Shown here in pieces: positions 35,478 through 44,103 of a DNA stretch of 64,000 bases (positions within the stretch are counted from its first letter, which is position 1; the number at the start of each line of letters is the position of its first letter). The notes beneath the pieces are model-generated. The model searched no databases and had not been told where the DNA came from. It worked only from the letters and a program-made list of their open reading frames with translations. The position numbers and the translations under genes were made by a program. The stretch covers positions 1-64,000 of the forward strand of contig NZ_JAMQKB010000004.1 in assembly GCF_028416575.1 (NCBI RefSeq), in the 5' to 3' direction. The DNA comes from Terrihalobacillus insolitus. Lineage in GTDB: Bacteria > Bacillota > Bacilli > Bacillales > Amphibacillaceae.

Positions 35478-35681
35478 ATGTCAATAAAAAACGCAAATGA
35501 TACCGCTTTCCTTAATCGTGGTGCAGCTATGGAAAATAACGAAAATATCGTTACGTGTTCATTCTGTTCGTCTAAAAACGTTAGTAAAATAGCTCCATTT
35601 GGAACCGCGCAACTTGTCAGTCAATATTACTGTAATAATTGTAAAAGTATTTTCGAGTATGTTAGGTGGAGAGAAAATTAA
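35478..35681 (+). CDS. small Cys4 zinc-ribbon protein, stand-alone PaaD C-terminal domain
   Basis: A 67-residue protein with TCSFCSSKNVSKIAPFGTAQ then LVSQYYCNNCKSIFEYVRW; Cys27, 30, 52 and 55 form a zinc ribbon. The FG(S/T)xxC/L...YYCxxCxxxFEY pattern closely follows the C-terminal tail of Escherichia coli PaaD, which is missing from the PaaD-like protein at 27687. AGAGGAGGG precedes the ATG. It opens an operon with the dehydrogenases, thiolase and aldehyde dehydrogenase. Probably assists assembly of the epoxidase as a split PaaD; an independent Zn-ribbon role is possible. Confidence 0.7.
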   Translation: MSIKNANDTAFLNRGAAMENNENIVTCSFCSSKNVSKIAPFGTAQLVSQYYCNNCKSIFEYVRWREN

Positions 35682-35707
35682 AGGTATAAGTGAGGGATCT
35701 ATTCGTT

Positions 35708-36562
35708 ATGCAGATCAAACAAATAGGCGTCATTGGTTCAGGCACAATGGGATCAGGAATTGCACAATTACTAGTGCAAAGTGATTTTGCAACAATCATG
35801 TATGACATAAACGAAGATATTCTTGAGAAAGCCAAAAACTCCATTTTTAAAAGACTCGATCGGTTAAAAGAAAAAGAACGTCTTACTCCAGATCAGTGGA
35901 GCAAAAGTAAAGCAAATCTGACACTTTCATCACAGATAAAAGATCTTCAGGATTGTGATCTAATTATAGAAGTTGTACCAGAAAAACTAGAGTTAAAGAA
36001 AAATATATTCAAGGAAGTAGAGAGAATTTGTCAACAAGATGCAATATTAGCCACTAATACTTCTTCATTGTCCGTAACAGAAATTGCAAGTAGTTTAAAT
36101 CACTCAGAAAGTGTTGTTGGCATGCACTTCTTCAATCCAGCTCCCCTTATGCCATTAATTGAAATCATAAAAGGGATAAAAACTGCTCCAGAAGTTATTG
36201 ATCAAGTTATGAATTTCGCAAAGCAGTTACATAAAAGTCCTGTTTTGTGCGAAGATACCCCTGGATTTATTGTGAATCGGGTAGCACGTCCTTTTTATAA
36301 TGAGGCAATTCGTATCATGAAAGATCAGATAGCGTCACCTGAACAAATCGACACTATTATGAAAAAAGCAGGGAATTTTAAGATGGGCCCTTTTGAATTA
36401 CAGGATATGATTGGTATCGATGTTAACTTTTCATCTACCAAATCCGTTTATCAAGGTTTCTTTGGAGAAAGTAGATTTAGGCCAAATTCGTATCAGGAAA
36501 GAATGGTTCAAGCAGGTATTTTGGGACGAAAAACGAACAAGGGGTTTTACGATTATGAGTAG
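35708..36562 (+). CDS. 3-hydroxyacyl-CoA dehydrogenase (PaaH-like)
   Basis: A 284-residue NAD-dependent dehydrogenase that oxidises a 3-hydroxyacyl-CoA to the 3-oxo form. IGVIGSGTMGSGIAQLL binds NAD, LIIEVVPEKLELKK and ATNTSSLSV line the site, and VGMHFFNPAPLMPLIEI contains catalytic His140 and Asn143. The C-terminal domain ends GRKTNKGFYDYE. I choose ATG 35708 since the fold begins at once and GAGGG lies upstream; GTG 35690 is the alternative. It overlaps the next gene by 8 bases, and that neighbour is a degenerate homologue. Confidence 0.9.
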   Translation: MQIKQIGVIGSGTMGSGIAQLLVQSDFATIMYDINEDILEKAKNSIFKRLDRLKEKERLTPDQWSKSKANLTLSSQIKDLQDCDLIIEVVPEKLELKKNIFKEVERICQQDAILATNTSSLSVTEIASSLNHSESVVGMHFFNPAPLMPLIEIIKGIKTAPEVIDQVMNFAKQLHKSPVLCEDTPGFIVNRVARPFYNEAIRIMKDQIASPEQIDTIMKKAGNFKMGPFELQDMIGIDVNFSSTKSVYQGFFGESRFRPNSYQERMVQAGILGRKTNKGFYDYE

Positions 36563-37310
36563 GATTAATCAGGTTATCATTATTGGCCATAACCCTATTG
36601 CAAAGGTACTCTACGAAAAATGTAAACGTTCAGGTGTTTCTGTTTTTTGGAATGATTTAAGTCAGGGAATAAATGCAGATGTAATTATTGAAACTGAAAA
36701 CAGCAATCGAGAAGAGAAGAAGAAAGCAATTCAAGAGATTGAAGCTGCGGTACATCCAGAAACAACAATCCTTTCAACAGTACTAAGGCTTCCAACTACT
36801 GAAATAGCATCTTGGGCACAAAATCCTTCGAGGATCGTTGGTTTTGGAACGTTTGCAACGATAGAAAGGACAGGTCTTGTAGAAATAGCTCCAGCACTAC
36901 AAACCAATCCTTCACATCTAAACGAATCAAAGGGATTTTTTCGGATGATTGGCAACGTTACAGAAGTCGTAAAAGATGAAGTGGGTTTAGTCTTTCCGAG
37001 AATCCTAGCTATGATCATCAATGAAGCTGCTTTTGCGTTAATGGAAAACACTGCAGATGCAGCAAGTATAGATGAAGCAATGAAAAAGGGAACCAATTAT
37101 CCTTATGGGCCGTTAGAATGGGCGGAGAAAATTGGCCTCGAAGACATTTATGCAATTTTACAAGGTTTATTTGATCAATTAGGAGAGGAGCGGTATCGGC
37201 CTGCTTCATTAATAAAAAAATTAATATATGCAGGGTGGACTGGTGAAAAAGCTCAAAAAGGATTTTATTATTATCAAAATCATTTAAGGGGGAGTGAAGT
37301 GAGTGAATGA
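36555..37310 (+). CDS. degenerate 3-hydroxyacyl-CoA dehydrogenase homologue
   Basis: A 251-residue homologue of the preceding enzyme with its key residues gone. The NAD loop reads IIIGHNPIAKVL instead of GxGxxG, and the His/Asn motif (HFFNP) is replaced by VGFGTFATIERTGLVEI. The C-terminal 3HCDH domain (EVGLVFPRILAMIINEAAFA, GPLEWAEKIG, GEKAQKGFYYY) is well kept, so it may dimerise with or regulate the active enzyme. The start ATG at 36555 lies inside the end of the previous gene (8-base overlap); a longer open frame from 36411 overlaps that gene's coding core and is rejected. The sequence is clean, not decaying. Confidence 0.8.
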   Translation: MSRINQVIIIGHNPIAKVLYEKCKRSGVSVFWNDLSQGINADVIIETENSNREEKKKAIQEIEAAVHPETTILSTVLRLPTTEIASWAQNPSRIVGFGTFATIERTGLVEIAPALQTNPSHLNESKGFFRMIGNVTEVVKDEVGLVFPRILAMIINEAAFALMENTADAASIDEAMKKGTNYPYGPLEWAEKIGLEDIYAILQGLFDQLGEERYRPASLIKKLIYAGWTGEKAQKGFYYYQNHLRGSEVSE

Positions 37311-38499
37311 AGCAGTAATTGTTGAAGCGGTCAGAACCCCTATTGGTAAATTCAATGGTTCACTAACTCAAGTTAGGCCAGACGATCTGGCCGCACATGT
37401 AATAAAGGAATTAATAGGAAAGAAAGATCTAGATCCTTCCTTACTGAACGACGTTTATTTTGGTTGTGCAAACCAAGCTGGGGAGGATAACAGAAATGTG
37501 GCCCGAATGGGGTTACTACTGGCTGGACTTCCTGACACTGTTCCAGGGGTAACGGTTAATCGTTTATGCGGTTCGGGTTTGGAGGCAGTAAATCAAGCGT
37601 TTGCAGCTATAAAAGCAGGAATCGGAGAAATGTATATTTCTGGCGGAACTGAAAATATGACAAGATCTCCTTATGTCATGCCGAAGCCTCATTTATCAGG
37701 AGCGAGAGGTAACCAAACTATGTATGATACAACAATAGGGTGGAGGCTCGTGAATGAGAAGTTAGCTGAAGCGTACCCGCCGATAAGCCTAGGGAAAACT
37801 GCAGAAAATGTAGCAGAAAAGTATAACATTTCAAGAGAAGAACAAGATGAATTTGCGCTAAGCAGTCAGCTGAAAGCGCAAAAGGCAGTGGAGAAGAATC
37901 GTTTTTCAGAAGAAATAGCCCCGATCTCCATTCTCCAAGAGAAAGAAGAGGTACTTTTTGATACAGATGAACATTTGCGTCCTAATAGTACTCTGGAAAC
38001 ATTAGCAAAACTAAGACCAGTATTTAAGGAAAATGGTACGGTTACAGCAGGAAATTCTTCTGGAATTAATGATGGATCAAGTGCCTTGCTAGTTATGAAT
38101 AATAACAGAGCTGAGGAACTGGGGATGAAGCCAAAGGTTCGTGTTGTTGCTGCTTCAGTTGCAGGGGTACATCCTTCCTATATGGGACTAGGTCCGATTC
38201 CTGCTGTTCAAAAAGCATTGAAACAGGCGAATTTGACGGTAGAAGATTTAGACCTAATTGAAATCAATGAAGCATTTGCTTCTCAGTCCATCGCTTGTAT
38301 AAGGGAATTGAAATTTGACATAGAAAAAGTAAATGTCAATGGAGGGGCTATTGCGTTAGGTCATCCATTAGGGTGCAGTGGAGCTAGAATTATGACAACA
38401 CTCATTCATGAGATGCAAAAACGAGATTGTCGCTATGGGCTAGCAACCATGTGTATTGGTGTTGGTCAGGGGATTGCAACCATAGTTGAAAAATTATAG
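37303..38499 (+). CDS. acyl-CoA thiolase (3-oxoadipyl-CoA thiolase-like)
   Basis: A 398-residue thiolase that splits a 3-oxoacyl-CoA with CoA into acetyl-CoA and a shorter acyl-CoA. VNRLCGSGLEAV holds nucleophile Cys89, GGAIALGHPLGCSGAR the His, and MCIGVGQG the second Cys; EINEAFASQ is present. GTG start with AAGGGGGAG upstream, overlapping the previous gene by 8 bases. In aryl-CoA pathways this step (PaaJ/PcaF) yields acetyl-CoA and succinyl-CoA from 3-oxoadipyl-CoA. Exact chain specificity cannot be read. Confidence 0.92.
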   Translation: MNEAVIVEAVRTPIGKFNGSLTQVRPDDLAAHVIKELIGKKDLDPSLLNDVYFGCANQAGEDNRNVARMGLLLAGLPDTVPGVTVNRLCGSGLEAVNQAFAAIKAGIGEMYISGGTENMTRSPYVMPKPHLSGARGNQTMYDTTIGWRLVNEKLAEAYPPISLGKTAENVAEKYNISREEQDEFALSSQLKAQKAVEKNRFSEEIAPISILQEKEEVLFDTDEHLRPNSTLETLAKLRPVFKENGTVTAGNSSGINDGSSALLVMNNNRAEELGMKPKVRVVAASVAGVHPSYMGLGPIPAVQKALKQANLTVEDLDLIEINEAFASQSIACIRELKFDIEKVNVNGGAIALGHPLGCSGARIMTTLIHEMQKRDCRYGLATMCIGVGQGIATIVEKL

Positions 38500-38507
38500 G
38501 AGGTTTT

Positions 38508-40028
38508 ATGATGACTGAAATTACAAAAGAAGGTAAACGTGGTACAGAAGTAATAAAGGAGCAATACCAATTATTTATTAATGGTGAATACAAAGATAGC
38601 AGTAACGGTGACAGATTTGAAGTAGTAAATCCGGCTACAGGAGAAATACTAACATCTGTTGCTAAAGGTACAAGAGATGATGCAGATAGTGCAGTTCAAG
38701 CGGCGAAAACTGCTTTTGAGAGTGGTAAGTGGCCTAGACAAACGGCAGCTAAACGCGCAAGGTTGTTAAATAAAATTGCTGAACTTATGCGTAAGCAATT
38801 TGAACAACTTGTCGAAGCAGAGGTATTGAATACTGGAAAAACTGTAGCTGCGGCACAAGGACAGATCATGCAGGCAATACAGGACTTTGAATATTATGCT
38901 GGTGCGATAACTTCATTTGGAGGAAAAACAAATCCAATGCCAAATGGTTTCTTTAATTATACATTAAAAGAACCAGTTGGTGTATGTGCACAAATCATTC
39001 CTTGGAACTATCCATTGATGATGGCTGCTTGGAAAGTTGCTCCTGCTCTTGCTGCTGGATGTACAGTTGTTTTAAAACCAGCCAGCTATACACCAATTAC
39101 CGCATATATGCTTGCAGATATTTGTAAAGAGGCAGGAGTGCCAGACGGAGTAGTGAATGTTCTAACTGGAAGCGGTGCTGATATAGGTTCCTATTTAACG
39201 GATCATCCAGATGTAGATAAAGTAGCATTCACTGGTGAAACGGAGACAGGGAAAGACATCATGTCCAGAGCATCTCAAACTTTGAAAAGAGTAACACTAG
39301 AACTTGGTGGTAAGTCTCCTAATCTAGTATTTGACGATTGTGATATCGATAATGCGGTGGACGGGTCGTTATTTGGTATATTTTACAATTCAGGTCAGTC
39401 TTGTGAGGCAAGATCTAGATTGTTTGTTCAGGAAGACATTTATGATGAGTTTATGGAAAAGTTTTTGGATAAGGCAGCTAAGTTAAAAGTGGGGGATCCA
39501 TTTAATGAAAAGACACATATGGGTGCTGTAATTTCTAAAAGTCATGAAAAAGTAATTGATGATTATGTGCAATTAGCTAAAGAAGAAGGTGGGGAAATTC
39601 TTTTTGGAGGAAAACGGCCAGAAGGGGAAGAATATAATAATGGATTCTGGTATGAACCGACAATCATAGGTGGCGTTACGAATGATATGCGTATCTCGCA
39701 GGAAGAAGTGTTTGGGCCAGTTGTAGTTGTAATGAAATTCAAAGATGAAAAAGAAGCCTTGAAGCTAGCAAATGACACGAAATTCGGACTTGGATCCGCT
39801 GTCTGGACAAAAGATCATGCAAAGGCAACAAGGGTTGCTGCTGGAATAAAGGCAGGGATTGTTATGGTTAATAACCATATTTCAGCTTTCCCAGGTTCAC
39901 CATTTGGCGGTTACAAACAGTCAGGTTTTGGAAGAGAATTAAGTTTGGAAACATTGGACTTGTATATGGAAACGAAGAGTGTCGTCTCTTATACCGGTGA
40001 ACGTCCTTTAAACCCTTTTGGACTTTAA
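38508..40028 (+). CDS. aldehyde dehydrogenase
   Basis: A 506-residue NAD(P)-dependent ALDH. PWNYPLMMAAWKVAPALAAG, FTGETETGKDIM, ELGGKSPNLVF (catalytic Glu) and NSGQSCEARSR (catalytic Cys) are all present. In the phenylacetate pathway the open-ring semialdehyde is oxidised by the ALDH half of PaaZ; no PaaZ fusion is seen here, so this separate ALDH may fill that role, as stand-alone PacL-type enzymes do elsewhere. AGGAGGTTTT lies upstream, then two tandem ATGs. Phenylacetaldehyde or another aldehyde is an alternative substrate. Confidence 0.88.
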   Translation: MMTEITKEGKRGTEVIKEQYQLFINGEYKDSSNGDRFEVVNPATGEILTSVAKGTRDDADSAVQAAKTAFESGKWPRQTAAKRARLLNKIAELMRKQFEQLVEAEVLNTGKTVAAAQGQIMQAIQDFEYYAGAITSFGGKTNPMPNGFFNYTLKEPVGVCAQIIPWNYPLMMAAWKVAPALAAGCTVVLKPASYTPITAYMLADICKEAGVPDGVVNVLTGSGADIGSYLTDHPDVDKVAFTGETETGKDIMSRASQTLKRVTLELGGKSPNLVFDDCDIDNAVDGSLFGIFYNSGQSCEARSRLFVQEDIYDEFMEKFLDKAAKLKVGDPFNEKTHMGAVISKSHEKVIDDYVQLAKEEGGEILFGGKRPEGEEYNNGFWYEPTIIGGVTNDMRISQEEVFGPVVVVMKFKDEKEALKLANDTKFGLGSAVWTKDHAKATRVAAGIKAGIVMVNNHISAFPGSPFGGYKQSGFGRELSLETLDLYMETKSVVSYTGERPLNPFGL

Positions 40029-40111
40029 ATTATAAACTGCTAGAGTTAAAGCATGTGAATCTAGTTGAAATATGAATCAAATAAATAGATAAAATGACAA
40101 GGAGGAAAAAA

Positions 40112-40912
40112 ATGAGTGCAACAACTGCAACAGAAAACAAAATGTTAACGGTGAAAAAGGCAGAAGGGGTGGCAGAAGTTCATATTCATGTGAATAAGAC
40201 GAACGCGTATGATTTGGATTACTACAGAGAACTAAATGCAGCGATTGATGATATCCGTTTTGATCCAGATATTAAGGCAGTTATCTTAATGAGTGATATG
40301 CCTAAATTTTTTTCAGTCGGAGCGAACGTGCAGTTTTTAAAAAGTTCCGATCCAAAGTTTAAAACCCAGTTTTGTCTGTTCTGTAACGAAACTTTGGATA
40401 AAATAGCACGTTCCCCACAAATTTGGATTGCCTGCTTGGAAGGACATACGGTCGGTGGAGGACTGGAAATGGCGCTAGCATGCGACCTGCGTTTTATTGG
40501 GGATGAAGCAGGTAAAATTGGTCTACCAGAAGTGTCCCTAGGCGTGTTGGCAGGAACAGGCGGCACCCAACGTTTAGCACGTCAAGTTGGCCATTCGAAA
40601 GCGTTAGATATGAATGTAACTGGTGAAACAATCAGCCCGCAGGAGGCTTATGACATTAAATTGGTAGATCGTTTATATCCTCAGTCGGAAATCCGTGAAC
40701 AAACACAAGCGTACGCGAAAAAAATTGCGAATAATGCTTCCTATGCAGCTGGGAATATCAAGCTTTCTATTATGAACGGAAAAGAAATGCCGTTAAACGT
40801 AGCGATCCGTTATGAAGGCGAACTACAAAATCTATTATTCCGTTCTGACGATGCACAAGAAGGATTACAGGCATTTCTTGATAAACGTAGCCCTGAGTGG
40901 AGTGGCAAATAA
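40112..40912 (+). CDS. enoyl-CoA hydratase/isomerase, copy 2
   Basis: A 266-residue near-twin of the gene at 28965. The second half is the same to within a few bases, while the first half differs at many third positions. VGGGLEMALACD and GLPEVSLGV keep both Glu, but the oxyanion loop reads FSVGANVQF where copy 1 has FSAGANIQF, so an Ala that donates a backbone NH is now Val. I start at ATG 40112 (AAGGAGGAAAAAA upstream) instead of the in-frame ATG at 40094 upstream of that site. Last gene of the operon. Likely a paralogue with shifted substrate use. Confidence 0.9.
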   Translation: MSATTATENKMLTVKKAEGVAEVHIHVNKTNAYDLDYYRELNAAIDDIRFDPDIKAVILMSDMPKFFSVGANVQFLKSSDPKFKTQFCLFCNETLDKIARSPQIWIACLEGHTVGGGLEMALACDLRFIGDEAGKIGLPEVSLGVLAGTGGTQRLARQVGHSKALDMNVTGETISPQEAYDIKLVDRLYPQSEIREQTQAYAKKIANNASYAAGNIKLSIMNGKEMPLNVAIRYEGELQNLLFRSDDAQEGLQAFLDKRSPEWSGK

Positions 40913-40967
40913 GAAGGTAACAGTAAATATTAATATGCAGCATAGATTGAGATGACGTTAATAGTAC

Positions 40968-41091
40968 GTGTTCAAAAAGTCGTCGAATTAGAAGATGGAC
41001 TAATGTCGCCACGTTCGTGTCAAACGTGGATCAGCCCGTCATGGGCAAGCAGATGCGTAGCCTATCATTTGGTGACTTTTTGAACAACCTC
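40968..41091. repeat. MITE-like inverted-repeat element, full copy
   Basis: The left end GTGTTCAAAAAGTCG and right end GGTGACTTTTTGAACA are inverted repeats around ~95 bases of non-coding sequence (GTGTCAAACG, GGGCAAGCAGATG). The 9-bp direct repeat TAATAGTAC flanks it on both sides (40959-40967 and 41092-41100), a likely target duplication. Related copies are at 44181 and 57661 and partial ends at 6008 and 53931. Confidence 0.75.
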
Positions 41092-41174
41092 TAATAGTAC
41101 CGCTCGCTTACACAAGTATTTAAGTCAGTTGATTTAAGTGAATTTAATCTTTAAAAAGGGGTGTGTAAATTTCA

Positions 41175-42773
41175 ATGAGTGATCATTTTAATCCAGTTAG
41201 TGGAATAGATTCACCGTATAATGCTGCATTAAGATTTATAGATAGGAATATAGAAAAGGGTTACGGAGAGAAGACTGCCATCTATTTCGAGAACAAACAA
41301 ATTAGTTATGCTGAACTAAACAAGGAAGTAAATCAATTTGCTCAAGCTTTATCTGATATTAATGTAGAACATGAAAATAGGGTAATGCTGCTCATGCATG
41401 ATAGCCCAGAATTTATAATTTCGTTTTTTGGTTCTGTGAAAATTGGAGCTATACCAGTTCCACTCAATACTTTAGGGACTGCTAAGGATTATGTATATTA
41501 TTTAAATCATAGTAGGGCAAAGGTACTTGTAGTTAATGATGATCTTTGGGAAAATATAAAAGATTTTAGAAGTGAATTTGCCTACTTACGACATGTAATT
41601 GTTGTATCTGATCATAATTATAGCTATGATAATGTTATTCATTTTAAAGACTTTGTAAAAGGTAAATCAGAATATGTAAAAACTTTTTACTCAACAGTAG
41701 ATGATGCAGCATTTTGGCTTTATACGTCTGGTAGCACAGGAAAACCAAAAGGAGCTATTCATTTACAAAAAAGTATGGAGCATGCTCTATCCAACTTTGC
41801 AAAAAAAGTACTTCGTATGACTGAGGACGATGTAACTCTTTCCGCTTCTAAACTGTTTTTTGCCTATGGTTTGGGTAACGGAATGTATTTTCCCTTAGGT
41901 GTGGGGGCTAGTACAGTGCTAATGAAAGATAAACCCACTCCAGAAAAGGTGTTTGAAGCAATTGAAAGGTACAAACCTACTATATTTTTTGGTGTACCGA
42001 CACTTTATGGTTCCATGCTTGATTATGTGGAACGTTCTGAAAAGAAATATGACCTTTCTTCCATAAGAGTTTGTGTTTCTGCTGGTGAAAAGCTTCCGTC
42101 ACATTATTTTAAAAAATGGAAAGAGAAATTTAGTATAAACATTCTTGATGGTATTGGCTCTACCGAAGTACTTCATATTTATCTGTCCAATACGTTAGAA
42201 AACTTTAAACCGGGAAGTACAGGTAAAGTGGTACCTGGTTATGAAGCAAAGATCGTAAATGAAAAGTTTGAACCAGTTGAGTCTAATGAAGTAGGGGATC
42301 TTTTGATTAAGGGAGATAGTATCACTGCTGGATACTGGTCTAATAGTGTTCAAAACAAAATGAAATTGAACGGAGAATGGCTACATACTGGTGATAAGTA
42401 TTACAAAGATGAAGATGGCTATTACTGGTATGTCGGCAGGTCGGATGATATGTTAAATGTAGGAGGCATTTTGGTTTCGCCTATCGAGATTGAAAGCGCT
42501 CTCATAGATCATACTGACGTTTTGGAAGTGGCAGTGCAAGGAAATGAAAATGAAAAAGGTTTAGAAAAGCCAAAAGCTTATGTTGTGTTAAAAGAAGGAG
42601 TTGTCGGAAATAGTGACAAAGAAGCTGAATTAATTCAGTATGTTAGAGGTAAACTGGCAAAACATAAATATCCACGTGAAATCACCTTTATGGAAAGTTT
42701 ACCCAAAACCACTACAGGGAAAATTCAAAGATTTAAACTAAAACAATCGTTAACAGATACAAACAACGTATAA
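41175..42773 (+). CDS. benzoate-CoA ligase-like aryl-CoA synthetase
   Basis: A 532-residue acyl-adenylate enzyme that activates an aromatic acid with ATP and CoA. YTSGSTGKPKG (residues 183-193) is the P-loop, followed by LFFAYGLGNGMYFPLGVGAS, typical of benzoate-CoA ligases, GIGSTEVLHIYLSN, the YWYVGRSDDMLNVGG hinge and PKTTTGKIQRFKL with the catalytic Lys. It is not a PaaK (phenylacetate) type. AAAAAGGGGTGTG precedes the ATG. Lying at the end of the epoxidase cluster, it probably makes the aryl-CoA that feeds PaaABC. Benzoate, a hydroxybenzoate or anthranilate are candidate acids. A terminator follows. Confidence 0.87.
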   Translation: MSDHFNPVSGIDSPYNAALRFIDRNIEKGYGEKTAIYFENKQISYAELNKEVNQFAQALSDINVEHENRVMLLMHDSPEFIISFFGSVKIGAIPVPLNTLGTAKDYVYYLNHSRAKVLVVNDDLWENIKDFRSEFAYLRHVIVVSDHNYSYDNVIHFKDFVKGKSEYVKTFYSTVDDAAFWLYTSGSTGKPKGAIHLQKSMEHALSNFAKKVLRMTEDDVTLSASKLFFAYGLGNGMYFPLGVGASTVLMKDKPTPEKVFEAIERYKPTIFFGVPTLYGSMLDYVERSEKKYDLSSIRVCVSAGEKLPSHYFKKWKEKFSINILDGIGSTEVLHIYLSNTLENFKPGSTGKVVPGYEAKIVNEKFEPVESNEVGDLLIKGDSITAGYWSNSVQNKMKLNGEWLHTGDKYYKDEDGYYWYVGRSDDMLNVGGILVSPIEIESALIDHTDVLEVAVQGNENEKGLEKPKAYVVLKEGVVGNSDKEAELIQYVRGKLAKHKYPREITFMESLPKTTTGKIQRFKLKQSLTDTNNV

Positions 42774-42779
42774 ATTTCC

Positions 42780-42819
42780 TTGATTTTCCACTTTACTGAA
42801 GTGGAAAATCAAGTTTTTT
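42780..42819 (+). terminator. intrinsic terminator after the ligase gene
   Basis: TTGATTTTCCACTT / AAGTGGAAAATCAA, a 14-bp perfect stem, 5-base loop, then GTTTTTTAA. Confidence 0.85.
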
Positions 42820-43005
42820 AATAGTATAGGGAATTGTAAAATTATTTGCGCGTGAATAACGATCGGCTAGTATGTCACGTCTAGTTCTAGCGCCGAGCGA
42901 TTGCGCTTTTGTTCCCGTAAAAATTAGTTTTGTATTGTTGTGAGTGTGAACAAAAAGAGGCATTTATGGTAAAGCACAACAACTACTAAATGAGGGAGAG
43001 ATGAT

Positions 43006-43983
43006 ATGAACATAAATTCAACAGCACCTATCATTTATCCAATTATTGTTCCAACTTCTAGTACCTTATTATCTTTTAATTTTTACCTTGTGAAAAATCA
43101 AGATAAATTATTTCTAGTAGATGCTGGTCTAGATTCAGAGAAATGCTGGCTTTATTTTAATCATGTATTAAAAGAGAATGGATTTAAACTCAACGATATA
43201 AATGGAATTATTTTAACGCACAGTCATCAAGATCATACTGGAATAGTTAATCGTGTGCTATCTTTACATGAGATACCTGTTTATGCCCACCAAAGTTCGC
43301 TTGACCGCCTGGCAAGAAATGAAACATTTTTGAATAAACGTATTGATTTTTTCCGGTCTTTATATTCCGAGATGGGATGCAAGGAAATGGGAGAAAAACA
43401 AGTGAAATTATTGCAAAAAAAAGCAAAGCAAAATCAATATCAAGCGATAAAAGCCAAAATATTACCACTAAAAGAAGGAGACAGAATATATGGATTTAAG
43501 GTTATTGAAACACCTGGACATTGGCCAGACCACATTGCCTTACTTAATCCAGAAAGTGGGATATTGCTTGGAGGTGATCACTTGATCCAGCATATATCAA
43601 GTAATGCATTGATAGAGCCTGATGAACTAGGGAAAAAGATATCAACACTGCAACAGTACGAGAGGTCTCTAAAAAAATGTAAAGATTATGCTTTAACCGT
43701 TACCTACCCAGGTCATGGGGAGATCGTGGAAGATCCTAAAGAACTTATCAAAAAAAGGCTAAATGGTATAGAATCGAAATCAGAAAAGATAAGAAAGATC
43801 ATAAGCAATAAACAACCTTGCACAGCTGCACAAGTTGCTCAAACATATTACGAGCACAAATATGATAGTGAGTTTTCTTTAGTTATGTCTGAAATTATTG
43901 GACATTTGTATCGGCTTGAAGGATTAAATAAAATATCAAAAAAACAAAAAAACAGCGAATGGCATTATTATTCCTGTGGGTAA
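43006..43983 (+). CDS. metallo-beta-lactamase-fold hydrolase, second copy type
   Basis: A 325-residue MBL-fold protein. LTHSHQDHTGI (His72, His74, Asp76, His77) binds the metals, TPGHWPDHI gives the next His, GGDHLIQH the bridging Asp and TYPGHGEIV the last His. The metal residues fall at the same positions as in the enzyme at 34097, and the C-terminal helical part is similar, though overall identity is modest. GAGGGAGAG precedes the ATG. It lies between the ligase and the importer, so it may process an imported ester, amide or a CoA thioester. Substrate unknown. Confidence 0.8.
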   Translation: MNINSTAPIIYPIIVPTSSTLLSFNFYLVKNQDKLFLVDAGLDSEKCWLYFNHVLKENGFKLNDINGIILTHSHQDHTGIVNRVLSLHEIPVYAHQSSLDRLARNETFLNKRIDFFRSLYSEMGCKEMGEKQVKLLQKKAKQNQYQAIKAKILPLKEGDRIYGFKVIETPGHWPDHIALLNPESGILLGGDHLIQHISSNALIEPDELGKKISTLQQYERSLKKCKDYALTVTYPGHGEIVEDPKELIKKRLNGIESKSEKIRKIISNKQPCTAAQVAQTYYEHKYDSEFSLVMSEIIGHLYRLEGLNKISKKQKNSEWHYYSCG

Positions 43984-44103
43984 GAAGTGAGGACTTTAAT
44001 CCCTCAAAAGTATCTTTTATAAGAATTCTATAATTATTGAGACCTAGGGGATCATTTCTTCTCCCTTCATGAAGGGAACAAAAACGCTTGATGTTTGTCA
44101 GAT

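Noticed and set aside
36411-36554. N-terminal extension of the second dehydrogenase homologue
   Set aside because: Overlaps 150 bases of the preceding gene in another frame; the homology starts at ATG 36555.
41175-42773. Phenylacetate-CoA ligase (PaaK) as the identity of the ligase
   Set aside because: Sequence motifs follow benzoate-CoA ligases, so the paa label was not extended to it.
42840-42920. GATCGGCTAG and nearby short palindromes before the second MBL gene
   Set aside because: Short, imperfect and without a matching site elsewhere in the window.
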